Positions 8,634 through 18,820 of a stretch of DNA of 64,000 bases are shown here, in pieces. The notes below the pieces were generated by a model. That model did not search any database. It saw nothing but the letters and a program-made list of their open reading frames with translations, and was not told the origin of the DNA. The translations under genes and the position numbers were made by a program. The DNA comes from Agrobacterium genomosp. 13 str. CFBP 6927 (lineage in GTDB: Bacteria; Pseudomonadota; Alphaproteobacteria; Rhizobiales; Rhizobiaceae), in NCBI GenBank assembly GCA_900012615.1, contig LT009756.1, positions 734,243-798,242 of the forward strand. The letters are read 5' to 3'. Every line of letters starts with the position of its first letter. The stretch's first letter is position 1.

Positions 8634-11600
8634 ATGAAGTTCAACAAGCTCCGCGTCGTCGGTTTCAAGTCCTTCGTCGAACCTTCCGAATTCATCATCG
8701 AGCCGGGGCTTACCGGCGTTGTCGGTCCGAATGGCTGCGGCAAGTCCAATCTGGTCGAAGCGCTGCGCTGGGTGATGGGCGAAAACTCCTACAAGAACAT
8801 GCGCGCCTCCGGCATGGATGACGTCATCTTCTCCGGCTCCGGCAATCGCCCGGCCCGCAATACCGCCGAAGTCGGCCTTTATCTCGACAATTCCGACCGC
8901 ACCGCGCCTGCCGCCTTCAACGATGCCGATGAAATTCAGGTCACACGCCGCATCGAGCGCGAAAACGGCTCCGTTTACCGCATCAACGGCAAGGAGGCGC
9001 GCGCCAAGGATGTGCAGCTTCTGTTTGCGGACGCCTCCACCGGCGCCCGCTCGCCCTCCATGGTTGGGCAGGGCCGTATCGGCGAGCTCATCAATGCCAA
9101 GCCGCAGGCCCGCCGCCAGCTGCTGGAAGAGGCGGCCGGCATTTCCGGCCTGCATTCCCGCCGCCACGAAGCCGAGCTTCGCCTGCGCGCCGCCGAGACC
9201 AATCTGGAGCGGCTGGAAGACGTCACCGCCCAGCTGGAAAGCCAGATCGAAAGCCTGAAACGCCAGGCGCGGCAGGCCAACCGTTTCAAGATGCTCTCGG
9301 CCGATATCCGCGCCCGCGAAGCGACCCTGCTGCATATTCGCTGGGTCGAGGCGAAGGAAGCCGAAGGCGAGGCGGAAAGCGCGCTCAATCAGGCGACCAA
9401 TATCGTTGCCGAAAAGGCGCAGGCGCAGATGGAGGCGGCCAAGCAGCAGGGAATCGCCAGCCTGAAACTGCCGGAATTGCGCGAGGACGAGGCGAAAGTC
9501 GCCGCCGCCCTGCAACGCCTGCAAATTGCCCGCACCCAGCTGGATGACGAGGCGAACCGCCTGCTGCGCCGCCGCGACGAGCTGGCCCGCCGCCTGTCGC
9601 AGCTCGGCGAGGATATCATCCGCGAGGAACGGCTGGTTTCCGATAATGCCCAGATACTCGCACGGCTCGATGAGGAAGAGGTCGAGCTTCTGGAAATCCT
9701 CTCCGATTCCGGCCGCCATGCCGAAGAAATGCGCGAAGCCTTCGAAGCTGCGGCTATCAAGCTTGCGGAAAGCGAAGCCATCTTCACCGCGATTACCGCC
9801 GAACGGGCCGAAGCCGCCGCCGCGCGCCAGCAGTTGGAGCGGGCAATCCGTGATCTTTCTGATCGCAAGCTGAGGCTGGAGCGGCAGTCGCAGGAGGCAT
9901 CGGCGGAGATCGATGCCATCGACGAAAAACTCTCCGGCCTTCCCGATCCTTCCGAACGGCGCGAAGCGGTCGAGGCGGCGGAGATCGCGGTCGAAGATGC
10001 CCTGATCGTGGTGGAGGAAGCTGAAGCTGCCGTCGCCGAGGCGCGTTCCGCCGAAGCGCTGGCGCGCGCGCCGCTGGAAACGGCGCGGAACCGGCTGAAC
10101 GCGCTGGACACCGAAGCGCGCACCATCACCAAAATCCTTGCCTCCAGCGCTGCCGCCAATGGCAGTTTCACGCCGGTGGCGGAAGAAATGACGGTGGAGC
10201 GCGGTTTCGAGGCGGCACTGGGTGCCGCCCTCGGCGACGATCTCGAAAGCCCGCTCGATCCCGCCGCGCCCGCCTATTGGGCCGGCAATGGCGACGGGGC
10301 GGGCGATCCCGCCCTGCCACAGGGCGCGAAACCGCTTCTGGATTATGCGCAGGCGCCGGAAGCCCTGCGCCGCGCTTTGGCGCAGATCGGCGTCGTCGCC
10401 AACACTGCGGAAGCCCTGCGTCTGCTGCCGCATCTGAAGGCCGGCCAGCGGCTGGTGACGCGCGAAGGCGCGCTGTTGCGCTGGGACGGCCACATCGCCA
10501 GTGCCGATGCGCCGGGTGCCGCAGCACTTCGCCTGTCGCAGAAGAACCGCCTCGCTGAAATCGAGACAGAACTGGATGAGGCCCGCTCCATTCTGGACGA
10601 GGCCGAAGACCAGCTTGCCGCGAAAACCGAAGAAATCCGCAGCAGCGAATTGCGGCTCTCGGACGTGCGCGACAGAAGCCGGCTTGCGACCCGCCATCTT
10701 GCCGAGGCGCGCGAGGCGCTGACATCAGCCGAAAGGGCTTCGGGCGATCTGCTGCGCCGGCGCGATATCGTGTCCGAAGCCCTGAACCAGATCGGCGCGC
10801 AGATCGACGAAATCGCCGTTCAGGAGGAAAACGCCCGCATCGAAATGGAAGACGCGCCCGATCTTTCCGTGCTGGATCTGCGGCTGCGCGAAAGCCAGCT
10901 TGAAGTCGCGACCGATCGCAGCCTTTTGGCGGAGGCCCGCGCCCGCCATGAGGGTGTGAGCCGCGAGGCCGAAAGTCGCCAGCGCAGAATTCAGGCAATC
11001 GGGCAGGAGCGCTCCACCTGGCAGTCGCGTGCGGCAAGTGCGGCCGATCACATCGCGACATTGCGCGAACGCGAGGAAGAGGCGCGCGAGGAAATCGCCG
11101 AGCTGGACATAGCGCCGGAAGAATTCGACGAGAAACGCCGCAACCTGCTCAATGAATTGCAGAAGACCGAAGAGGCTCGCCGCGGGGCCGCCGACCGGCT
11201 GGCCGAGGCGGAAAACCTGCAGCGCGCTGCCGACCGGGTGGCGGCAACAGCCCTTTCCGAACTGGCCGAAGCGCGCGAAAAGCGCGGCCGTGCCGAAGAA
11301 CGGCTGGTTTCCGCCCGCGAAAAGCGCCAGGAAACCGAACACCGCATCCGCGAAACGCTGAATACCGAGCCGCATATGGCCTTCCGCCTGACCGGCCTTG
11401 GCCCGGACCAGCCAAAGCCGGATATTCGCGATGTCGAGCGCGATCTCGACCGGCTGAAGATCGAACGCGAGCGGCTTGGCGCGGTCAATCTGCGCGCCGA
11501 GGAAGAGCAGGCCGAGCTTTCCGCCAAGCTCGAGGCGTTGATCAAGGAGCGCGACGACATCATCGACGCCGTGCGCAAGCTACGCGCCGGCATCCAGAAC

Positions 11601-12101
11601 CTCAACCGCGAAGGCCGTGAACGGCTGATTGCGGCTTTCGATGTGGTCAATTCGCAGTTCCAGCGGTTGTTCACCCATCTCTTCGGTGGCGGCACGGCGG
11701 AATTGCAGCTGATCGAATCCGACGATCCGCTGGAAGCGGGCCTGGAAATCCTCGCCCGCCCGCCGGGCAAGAAACCGCAGACCATGACGCTGCTGTCCGG
11801 CGGCGAGCAGGCGCTGACGGCCATGGCGCTGATCTTCGCGGTCTTCCTCACCAATCCCGCGCCCATCTGCGTGCTGGACGAGGTGGACGCGCCGCTCGAC
11901 GACCACAATGTCGAGCGTTATTGCAACCTGATGGACGAGATGGTGGCCTCCACGGAGACCCGTTTCGTCATCATCACCCACAATCCCATCACCATGGCGC
12001 GCATGAACCGCCTCTTCGGCGTCACCATGGCCGAACAGGGCGTGTCGCAACTGGTATCCGTGGATTTGCAGACCGCCGAGCAGCTTCGCGAAGCCGTCTG
12101 A
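8634..12101 (+). CDS. smc: Chromosome segregation ATPase SMC
   Basis: Core of the condensin complex with ScpA/ScpB, compacting and segregating the nucleoid. From ATG 8634 it is 1155 aa, the expected bacterial SMC length. Walker A is GPNGCGKSNL at residues 31-40. Long coiled coils flank a hinge at about 500-640 (EERGFEAALGAALGDD-type sequence, shortened in alphaproteobacteria). The C-terminal head carries the ABC signature LLSGGEQALTAMAL and Walker B CVLDEVDAPLDDHN. An in-frame upstream extension to 8604 runs through the preceding terminator and is rejected. Codon use is as in neighbours. It is followed by a strong terminator. Confidence 0.97.
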   Translation: MKFNKLRVVGFKSFVEPSEFIIEPGLTGVVGPNGCGKSNLVEALRWVMGENSYKNMRASGMDDVIFSGSGNRPARNTAEVGLYLDNSDRTAPAAFNDADEIQVTRRIERENGSVYRINGKEARAKDVQLLFADASTGARSPSMVGQGRIGELINAKPQARRQLLEEAAGISGLHSRRHEAELRLRAAETNLERLEDVTAQLESQIESLKRQARQANRFKMLSADIRAREATLLHIRWVEAKEAEGEAESALNQATNIVAEKAQAQMEAAKQQGIASLKLPELREDEAKVAAALQRLQIARTQLDDEANRLLRRRDELARRLSQLGEDIIREERLVSDNAQILARLDEEEVELLEILSDSGRHAEEMREAFEAAAIKLAESEAIFTAITAERAEAAAARQQLERAIRDLSDRKLRLERQSQEASAEIDAIDEKLSGLPDPSERREAVEAAEIAVEDALIVVEEAEAAVAEARSAEALARAPLETARNRLNALDTEARTITKILASSAAANGSFTPVAEEMTVERGFEAALGAALGDDLESPLDPAAPAYWAGNGDGAGDPALPQGAKPLLDYAQAPEALRRALAQIGVVANTAEALRLLPHLKAGQRLVTREGALLRWDGHIASADAPGAAALRLSQKNRLAEIETELDEARSILDEAEDQLAAKTEEIRSSELRLSDVRDRSRLATRHLAEAREALTSAERASGDLLRRRDIVSEALNQIGAQIDEIAVQEENARIEMEDAPDLSVLDLRLRESQLEVATDRSLLAEARARHEGVSREAESRQRRIQAIGQERSTWQSRAASAADHIATLREREEEAREEIAELDIAPEEFDEKRRNLLNELQKTEEARRGAADRLAEAENLQRAADRVAATALSELAEAREKRGRAEERLVSAREKRQETEHRIRETLNTEPHMAFRLTGLGPDQPKPDIRDVERDLDRLKIERERLGAVNLRAEEEQAELSAKLEALIKERDDIIDAVRKLRAGIQNLNREGRERLIAAFDVVNSQFQRLFTHLFGGGTAELQLIESDDPLEAGLEILARPPGKKPQTMTLLSGGEQALTAMALIFAVFLTNPAPICVLDEVDAPLDDHNVERYCNLMDEMVASTETRFVIITHNPITMARMNRLFGVTMAEQGVSQLVSVDLQTAEQLREAV

Positions 12102-12261
12102 GTTTCATTTCCAGGGCCGGCTCCCAGCTTTGTCCATCGCGAATTTATCTGGCCGCATCACCCATTCGGGTGGGCGACAATGCGCAGCGTTTTGCTATGT
12201 CTTCTTGAAAGGGATCAGGGTTCTTTCAGACCCCCCATCCGGTTTCCTGTACCGGATGGAA

Positions 12262-12306
12262 TGCCTTGCGAGGCCGCTGCCGTGGCCTCGCAAGGCTTTC
12301 TTTTTT
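12262..12306 (+). terminator. Rho-independent terminator after smc
   Basis: A perfect 13-bp stem (GCCTTGCGAGGCC at 12263-12275, GGCCTCGCAAGGC at 12284-12296) is followed by TTTCTTTTTT. Confidence 0.9.
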
Positions 12307-12374
12307 GCGAGGAAAATTCCGGGAAATTGGACTGTGGTGTTGGGATTGTAGTTCTGGGCCAGCATCGCCCACTG

Positions 12375-12489
12375 CCGTCATACCGGCCTTGAGCCGGTAT
12401 CCAGCCAGCCCAAGTCCTTGGGCTGAAAGGACTCTTCCCGTCGTGCCGACGCGCGTCGACTGGATTCCGGCTCAAGGCCGGAATGACGG
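12375..12489 (+). repeat. Composite palindromic repeat, copy 1 (115 bp)
   Basis: Outer inverted repeat CCGTCATACCGGCC...GGCCGGAATGACGG, each arm itself a small palindrome (CCGGCCTTGAGCCGG and CCGGCTCAAGGCCGG). It encloses a second hairpin (AGCCCAAGTCCTTGGGCT) and a GACGCGCGTC core. The same element recurs at 31147, 35592 and 49068 and, diverged, at 18539. Beyond this repeat and the smc terminator, nothing else is seen in the 12102-12596 gap. Confidence 0.85.
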
Positions 12490-12596
12490 AAGGAGGAATG
12501 CCAGGAATCCCGGTCGGCCTTGAGCCTCCCGTTACGTCAGTCTTGACCTTATACGCTTCCCGCGATGCACACCTGGGGCTCAAATTTACCACCCAC

Positions 12597-13577
12597 TCAA
12601 GCGGGCACCAGCCGCAGCCGCGTGCCCCATGGATCAATCGCCTCCACGACATTGTTCTCCATCTCCACCAGCACGTAACCGGCCGCTCGCAGCCGCGTTT
12701 TCTGCGCCTCCAGATCGGCGGGATTGCGAACGGTCAGCGAGAACCAGTCGAGGCCGGTTTCCATGGCGTTGCGTTCCTTCGCGCCACGGCTGTTCCATGT
12801 ATTCACCGCCAGATGATGATGATACCCGCCGGAAGAGAGAAAAGAGGCATCGGTGCGCGCGTCCTGTGTCGGTTGCAGGCCAACGGCCGTTTCGTAAAAG
12901 GCGCGGGCTCCAGCAATCTCGCCGACCCGCAGGTGAACATGGCCGACGCGCATTCCCGACGGGGCAGCCTCATAATCGCTTTTTTTGGTATCGGTCAGCG
13001 TCACGAGATCATCGACATCAAGCGGTTCGGTGCCCATTTTCACCACGTTCCCGCTCCACACCCATGTGTCCTTCGGCCGGTCGCTGTAAACCTCGATGCC
13101 GTTGCCCTCGGGATCGTTGAGATAGATCGCTTCGCTGACATTGTGATCGGCAAAACCGGAAAGCGGCACCTGCCTGAGCGCCGCATGCACCAGCCATCGC
13201 GCCAGATCCTTGCGGCTCGGCATCAGATAGGCGATGTGAAACAGGCCGGCGGAGGTGGGACTTTCGTAATCCGCGGCCGGCTTGTGGACGAGATCAAGCA
13301 GCGGGACGGTGCCGACGCCGAGCGTCATGCCGCGCGATGTGCGCTCCACTTCGTTCAGCCCCAGCACGGAACGGTAATAATCTATCATCGGATCGAGTTC
13401 GCGGACCCGAAGAGCCGCCTGGCCGATATGCATGGGGGTTGTCAGCGCAAAAGGAAGGGCGGCGCCCGCATTTGCCAAGGGCGGCGAGCCGCCTTCTGCT
13501 CTGAGCGCGCCGGCAAGGGCTGTGGCGGCGCAAGAAATTCCGGCAAATTTCAACGTATGGCGGCGAGTAAATTGCAT
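12597..13577 (-). CDS. Exported VOC-family (glyoxalase/extradiol dioxygenase-like) protein
   Basis: 326 aa from the ATG at 13577. The N-terminus resembles a Tat signal (TRRHTLKFAGISCAATALAGAL). Two VOC modules follow: residues ~45-165 (HIGQAALRVRELDPMIDYYR, HIAYLMPSRKDLARWL, IYLNDPEGNGIEVY) and ~200-320 (VGHVHLRVGEIAGARAFYE, SSGGYHHHLAVNTW, AIDPWGTRLRLVP). This arrangement resembles CatE-type catechol 2,3-dioxygenase-like proteins, with His and Glu in the metal-binding positions (HIG..., NGIEVY, HVHLR). The substrate is unknown. An export signal on this family is uncommon. It is divergent from ppdK across 228 bases in which I see no obvious operator. Confidence 0.82.
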   Translation of the reverse strand: MQFTRRHTLKFAGISCAATALAGALRAEGGSPPLANAGAALPFALTTPMHIGQAALRVRELDPMIDYYRSVLGLNEVERTSRGMTLGVGTVPLLDLVHKPAADYESPTSAGLFHIAYLMPSRKDLARWLVHAALRQVPLSGFADHNVSEAIYLNDPEGNGIEVYSDRPKDTWVWSGNVVKMGTEPLDVDDLVTLTDTKKSDYEAAPSGMRVGHVHLRVGEIAGARAFYETAVGLQPTQDARTDASFLSSGGYHHHLAVNTWNSRGAKERNAMETGLDWFSLTVRNPADLEAQKTRLRAAGYVLVEMENNVVEAIDPWGTRLRLVPA

Positions 13578-13805
13578 GAATAATCTCTTTTTGGGCGATA
13601 TGGATGGCTTAGGGAACACTCCGTTTCTCCGCACTACACGAATGCGTCAGCAACGCTGTTATTTTGCTTTTGCGGCAATTCTGGCGCGCAATTCGCCGCA
13701 ATTATGCTGCACTGCGATGTAAACTGCACGTTGCGGCGTTTCCAACATGCTGCCAATGCTGTAGATGATAGAAAAATGACAACGCTTCTGGGTGGAGAGC
13801 GTGGA

Positions 13806-16531
13806 ATGAAAAAGTGGGTTTATACCTTCGGCAACGGTGCTGCCGAAGGCAGGGCAGGTGACGTTGCGATATTGGGCGGCAAGGGCGCGAACCTTGCCGA
13901 AATGGCAAGTCTCGGCCTTCCCGTTCCCCCCGGCCTCACCATCATAACCGATGCCTGCGCCCTTTATCACAAGAATGGCCGCGATCTTCCCGAAGAGCTG
14001 AAGCTGCAGGTCATGGCTGGCCTGCACGGCATGGAAACCGTGACCGGCAAGACCTTCGGCGGCAGCCACTCGCCGCTGCTTCTGTCGGTCCGATCAGGTG
14101 CACGCGCCTCCATGCCCGGCATGATGGACACGGTTTTGAACCTCGGCCTCAATGACCGCACCGTGGAAGCTCTGGGCCATGATGCGGGCGACGCGCGTTT
14201 TGCCTGGGACAGTTATCGCCGCTTCATCCAGATGTATGCCGATGTCGTCATGGGCCTCGACCACGAATTGTTCGAGGAAATTCTCGAGGACGAGAAAGGC
14301 CGCCTCGGCCACGAATACGATACCGATATGTCGGCGGTCGAATGGCAGCATGTCGTTTCGCTTTATAAAAAGCTGATCGAGGATGAGCTGGACGAAGCCT
14401 TCCCGCAGGACTGTCACGTCCAGCTCTGGGGTGCCATCGGCGCGGTCTTCGCCAGCTGGACCAACCACCGCGCCGTGACCTACCGGCACCTGCACAATAT
14501 TCCGGGAGACTGGGGCACGGCCGTCAACGTTCAGGCCATGGTCTTCGGCAATCTCGGCTCCTCCTCGGCAACCGGCGTCGCCTTTACTCGCAACCCTTCG
14601 ACGGGAGAGGCGGAGCTTTACGGCGAATTCCTCGTCAATGCTCAAGGCGAAGATGTGGTGGCGGGCATCCGCACGCCGCAATCCATCACCGAGGCCGCGC
14701 GTCTTGTCTCCGGCTCCGACAAGCCTTCCATGGAAAAGCTGATGCCGGAGGCGTTCAGTGAATTCCTGGCGATCTGCAGGCGGTTGGAAAACCACTATCG
14801 CGACATGCAGGATCTGGAATTCACCATTGAGCGCGGCAAGCTCTGGATGCTCCAGACCCGCTCCGGCAAGCGCACCACCCGCGCCGCCATGAAGATCGCC
14901 GTCGATATGGTCGAGGAAAGGCTGATTTCCAGGGAGGAAGCCGTCTGCCGTATCGAGCCGTCCTCGCTGGACCAACTGCTGCACCCGACCATCGATCCCG
15001 GCATTTCCCGCCCGGTGATCGGCTCCGGCCTGCCGGCCTCTCCGGGGGCGGCAACCGGTGAGATCGTCTTCACCTCGGAAGAAGCAGTTGCGGCGGAAGC
15101 CGAAGGGCGACGCGTCATTCTGGTGCGTATCGAAACCAGCCCGGAAGATATTCACGGCATGCACGCCGCCGAAGGCATTCTGACGACGCGCGGCGGCATG
15201 ACCAGCCACGCCGCCGTGGTGGCGCGCGGCATGGGCATCCCTTGCGTCACCGGCGCCGGCTCCATGCGCGTCGACATGCGCAACAAGGTGCTGATCGGCG
15301 TCGGCTGTATGCTGAAGCGCGGTGACGTCATCACCATCGACGGTTCCTCCGGCCGGGTGCTGAAGGGCGAAGTGCCGATGACACAGCCGGAACTCTCGGG
15401 CGATTTCGGCAAGCTGATGGAATGGGCCGACGGGCTGCGCCGCATGACGGTGCGCACCAATGCCGATACACCGGCTGATGCGCGTGCCGCCCGTGCCTTT
15501 GGCGCCGAGGGCATCGGTCTCTGCCGCACCGAGCATATGTTCTTCGAGGGCGACCGCATCCATGTGATGCGTGAGATGATCCTCGCCGAAAGCGAAAAGG
15601 GCAGGCGGGCGGCGCTCGATGAGCTTTTGCCCATGCAGCGCTCGGATTTCACCGAACTTTTCCAGATCATGCATGGCCTGCCGGTAACGATCCGCCTGCT
15701 CGATCCGCCGCTGCACGAATTCCTGCCGAAGACCGATGGCGAGATTGTCGAGGTGGCCGCCGCCATGGGCATGCCGCAGACGGTGTTCCGCCAGCGGCTG
15801 GATGCGCTGCACGAATTCAACCCCATGCTCGGCCATCGCGGCTGCCGCCTTGCTATTTCCTATCCGGAAATTGCCGAAATGCAGGCGCGCGCCATTTTGA
15901 AGCTGCCGTTGCCGCAGCACGCATCACCGGCGCGCCGGTCGTGCCCGAAATCATGGTGCCGCTGGTCGGACTGCGCGCGGAACTGGATTACGTTACCGAG
16001 GTCATCGACGGCGTCGCCGCAGCGGTGGCGCAGGAAACCGGCATGGAGATCGAATATCTGACCGGCACCATGATCGAGCTGCCGCGCGCCGCCCTGCGCG
16101 CCCATGTGATCGCGGAAGCGGCGGAATTTTTCTCCTTCGGCACCAACGATTTGACGCAGACCACCTTCGGCATTTCCCGCGACGATGCGGCGCGTTTCAT
16201 CAATACCTATCAGCGCAAGGGCATCATCGAGCGCGACCCGTTCATCTCGCTCGATTTCGACGGCGTGGGGGAATTGATCCGCATCGCCGCCGAACGCGGC
16301 CGCCAGACGCGGCCGGAACTGAAGCTCGGCATCTGCGGCGAACATGGCGGCGATCCGGCCTCGATCCATTTCTGCGAGGATGCCGATCTCGACTACGTGT
16401 CCTGCTCGCCCTTCCGCGTGCCCATCGCCCGCCTGGCCGCGGCGCAGGCAACGCTGGCGGCGAAGAGGGATGAGGGCAAGGTGGCGAGCAATGTCGCCTT
16501 CATTCCCGTCAGGGGCTCTGTCGGACGATGA
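13806..16531 (+). pseudogene. ppdK: Pyruvate phosphate dikinase, interrupted by a -1 frameshift
   Basis: PPDK interconverts pyruvate, ATP and phosphate with PEP, AMP and pyrophosphate. The first frame runs from 13806 (MKKWVYTFGNGAAEG, GGAG eight bases upstream) and contains the ATP-grasp half, the swivelling domain with the phosphorylated His (GGMTSHAAVVARGMGIPC) and the start of the PEP barrel (GIGLCRTEHMFF). It goes out of frame at about 15895-15899: the sequence ...EMQARAI then reads LKLPLPQH where the family has [14 protein letters not shown]. Restoring one base in the TTTT run joins it to the second frame ([14 protein letters not shown]..., ending [15 protein letters not shown] with the catalytic Cys). 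The joined product would be about 908 aa, normal for PPDK. The rest is intact, so this is either a very recent mutation or a homopolymer sequencing error. Confidence 0.85.
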
Positions 16532-16781
16532 TCTGACGTTCGACCACCACCGGCCGGTAGAACATGTCGCGGTTCATCTGCGCCTGCCATGCGCGGTTGT
16601 CGGCGCGGCGGTCCATTTCCAGATCGAGAAGGCAACCGGCCATAGGGTCCGTCCCGGGGCGGAAACCATAACCCCGGCATGTCGCCTCATCCCGCGCCCG
16701 GCGCTCTTCCGGCGTCAACGTCTGGCAGGCGGTGAGCGCCAGCATGGCGGCAAGCGCACCGAAGACGATGGAAACGCGCAT
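16509..16781 (-). CDS. Small lipoprotein, unknown function
   Basis: 90 aa from the ATG at 16781 (GGGAGAAACAAA upstream). Signal peptide [19 protein letters not shown] carries a lipobox (LTAC), so it is probably lipidated. The mature part is charged and helical, with two further cysteines (TCRGYGF, AGCLLD) and a C-terminal segment [13 protein letters not shown]. It converges on ppdK and overlaps its last 23 bases. No known family recognised. Confidence 0.78.
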   Translation of the reverse strand: MRVSIVFGALAAMLALTACQTLTPEERRARDEATCRGYGFRPGTDPMAGCLLDLEMDRRADNRAWQAQMNRDMFYRPVVVERQIIVRQSP

Positions 16782-16893
16782 TTTGTTTCTCCCTTGAACA
16801 TGACAGCCGTACGGCACTTTATTGCCGCGATTGATACGCCTGTTTTCATGTGGGGAAAAGCCGCGTTGGGGCGGAAAGTTGCATTGGAAAGAT

Positions 16894-16917
16894 GGCGGCC
16901 GCAGAACTGCGACCGCC
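16894..16917 (-). terminator. Hairpin after the symporter gene
   Basis: Inverted repeat GGCGGCCGCAG/CTGCGACCGCC (one mismatch) lies 18 bases beyond the stop of the minus-strand symporter. On that strand it is followed by ATCTTTCC, a weak T-run. Confidence 0.5.
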
Positions 16918-16934
16918 CTTCATATGAACGGATG

Positions 16935-18299
16935 TCAGGCCGCCGCAACCTCCCGGTCATCGAGCGCATCGATGTCCTTGGCGTTGTTATAGACGGCTTC
17001 ATCCAGAATGCCTTCGCGCTTGGCGACGATGGTGGGCACCAGCGCCTGGCCGGCGACGTTGACCGCCGTGCGGCCCATATCGAGGATCGGGTCGATGGCG
17101 AGCAGCAGGCCCACACCTTCAAGCGGCAGGCCGAGCGTGGAAAGCGTCAGCGTCAGCATCACCACCGCGCCCGTGAGGCCGGCGGTTGCGGCGGAACCGA
17201 GCACGGAGACGAAGACGATCAGCACATATTCCTGGATGCCGAGCGGCACCTGGAAGAACTGCGCGATGAAAATCGCCGAAATCGCCGGATAGATGGCGGC
17301 GCAGCCGTCCATCTTGGTGGTGGCGCCGAGCGGCACGGAGAAGGCGGCATATTCGCGCGGCACCCCGAGGCTCTTTTCCGTCACGGTTTCGGTGACGGGA
17401 AGCGTGCCGATGGAGGAACGCGACACGAAGGCGAGCTGGATGGCCGGCCATGCGCCCGCAAAGAAGCGCGACGGCTTCAGGCCATGGGCGAGAAGCAGCG
17501 CCGGATAGACCACGAAAAGCACCAGTGCCAGACCGATATAGACGGCTGCCGCATACCAGCCGAGCTGCGACAGCGTGGTCCAGCCATATTGGTCAACCGC
17601 GCGGCCAAGCAGGCCGATGGTGCCGATGGGGGTGAGGCGAATGACCCACCACAGGATTTTCCGCACGATGGCGAGCAGCGACTGGTTGAAGGCGAGGAAC
17701 GGCTCTGCCGCCTTGCCCGCTTTCAGTGCCGCGACGCCGAAAGCGATCGAGACGACGAGCAGCTGCAGCACGTTGAAGTTCAACGAGGTGCTGGCCGCGC
17801 CATTATTGAGCTTGGTAGACGCTTCGAGGCCGAAGACATTGGCCGGCACAAGGCCCTTCAGGAAATCCAGCCAGGAACCGGTGGAAGAAGGTGCCGCCGC
17901 TGCCGTATTGGCAATCGCCGTGTTGACGCCGGGCTGAATGACGAGGCCGAGCACGATGCCGATGACAACGGCGATCAGTGCGGTGATGGCGAACCAGAGA
18001 AGTGTCTGCCAGACGAGCTTCGCCGCATTGGAGAGGTTCTTGAGATTGGCGATGGAGGCAACGATGGCCGTGAAGATCAGTGGTGGAACCAGCGCGCGCA
18101 AAAGCTGCACGAAAATGCTGCCGATGGTCTGCAGCGTCACCGAAAGCCAGTTGGGGCTGCCGGCGGCATCCGGACCGATGTTGCGTGCAACGAGGCCGAG
18201 CAGCAGGCCGATGACCATGGCGATCAGAACCTGAAAGCCGAAATTGCGGTAAAAGGGTTTAGACCCGGAAGACCGGGCGGGCGTCGTTGCCTGTGACAT
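16935..18299 (-). CDS. DAACS-family dicarboxylate/amino acid:cation symporter
   Basis: 454 aa integral membrane secondary transporter of the glutamate/dicarboxylate:cation family. Hydrophobic segments start at about residue 22 (FGFQVLIAMVIGLLLGLV). Signature elements are FVSRSSIGTLPVTETVTEK (the serine-rich re-entrant loop HP1 region), GATTKMDGCAAIYPAI (unwound TM7) and DPILDMGRTAVNVAGQALVP (TM8 substrate-binding Asp/Arg/Asn). The overall look is closer to the TcyP/cystine and serine/threonine branch than to classic C4-dicarboxylate DctA, but the substrate is not certain. Start at 18299 is preceded by AAGAGACACGCC. An upstream extension to 18395 lacks a ribosome binding site. Confidence 0.88.
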   Translation of the reverse strand: MSQATTPARSSGSKPFYRNFGFQVLIAMVIGLLLGLVARNIGPDAAGSPNWLSVTLQTIGSIFVQLLRALVPPLIFTAIVASIANLKNLSNAAKLVWQTLLWFAITALIAVVIGIVLGLVIQPGVNTAIANTAAAAPSSTGSWLDFLKGLVPANVFGLEASTKLNNGAASTSLNFNVLQLLVVSIAFGVAALKAGKAAEPFLAFNQSLLAIVRKILWWVIRLTPIGTIGLLGRAVDQYGWTTLSQLGWYAAAVYIGLALVLFVVYPALLLAHGLKPSRFFAGAWPAIQLAFVSRSSIGTLPVTETVTEKSLGVPREYAAFSVPLGATTKMDGCAAIYPAISAIFIAQFFQVPLGIQEYVLIVFVSVLGSAATAGLTGAVVMLTLTLSTLGLPLEGVGLLLAIDPILDMGRTAVNVAGQALVPTIVAKREGILDEAVYNNAKDIDALDDREVAAA

Positions 18300-18538
18300 G
18301 GCGTGTCTCTTTTTTATGCAAGAAAGCGAGAATGATGCACGTTTTACACGCATTCTCGAGGGAAGTGACGCAGAATACGCCGATTTCCTCAGCAATTAAG
18401 GGATGAGCTTGCGTATTTGTTACGCTACGGATGCATTATTCTCTTAAAGTGAGGAAAAGCGGAAAAATATTCCGATCCTCGTCGCCTTTGATGCCGGAGG
18501 CCTGGTGCCTATGGTTCCGCGGTGTCGTGCGTCATAGT

Positions 18539-18671
18539 CCGTCACCCCAACCTGATCAGGGGTCCAGCGCGACCAGGTCCTTGATCGCAAAGCTTCACTC
18601 CTCACGGCGCAGGCGCGCCGTGGTTGGATGCCGGATCATCCTCGGGCTTGTTCCGGGGACCGGCATGACGG
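18539..18671 (+). repeat. Composite palindromic repeat, diverged copy 2
   Basis: Begins CCGTCACCCCAACCTGATCAGG and ends GACCGGCATGACGG, with an internal GGCGCAGGCGCGCC core. It has the outer sequence and size of the 115-bp element but different internal arms. It lies in the 5' region of the DUF1499 gene. Confidence 0.6.
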
Positions 18672-18820
18672 CGGGTTTGCATGCTTTAGCGCAGGCATCG
18701 CCTCCTCCTTTGTTTTCCTCGCCGCAAATCCGGTCTATGACATCATATGCAGGTGATTCCCTTGCCAGATTTCGGGTGCAGCGCTTTTACGCCAATGCGA
18801 TCTTACGGATATCCGCTTCC

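Noticed and set aside
12483..13583. 366-codon plus-strand frame opposite the VOC protein
   Set aside because: It begins inside the palindromic repeat and mirrors the VOC gene codons; no family-like sequence.
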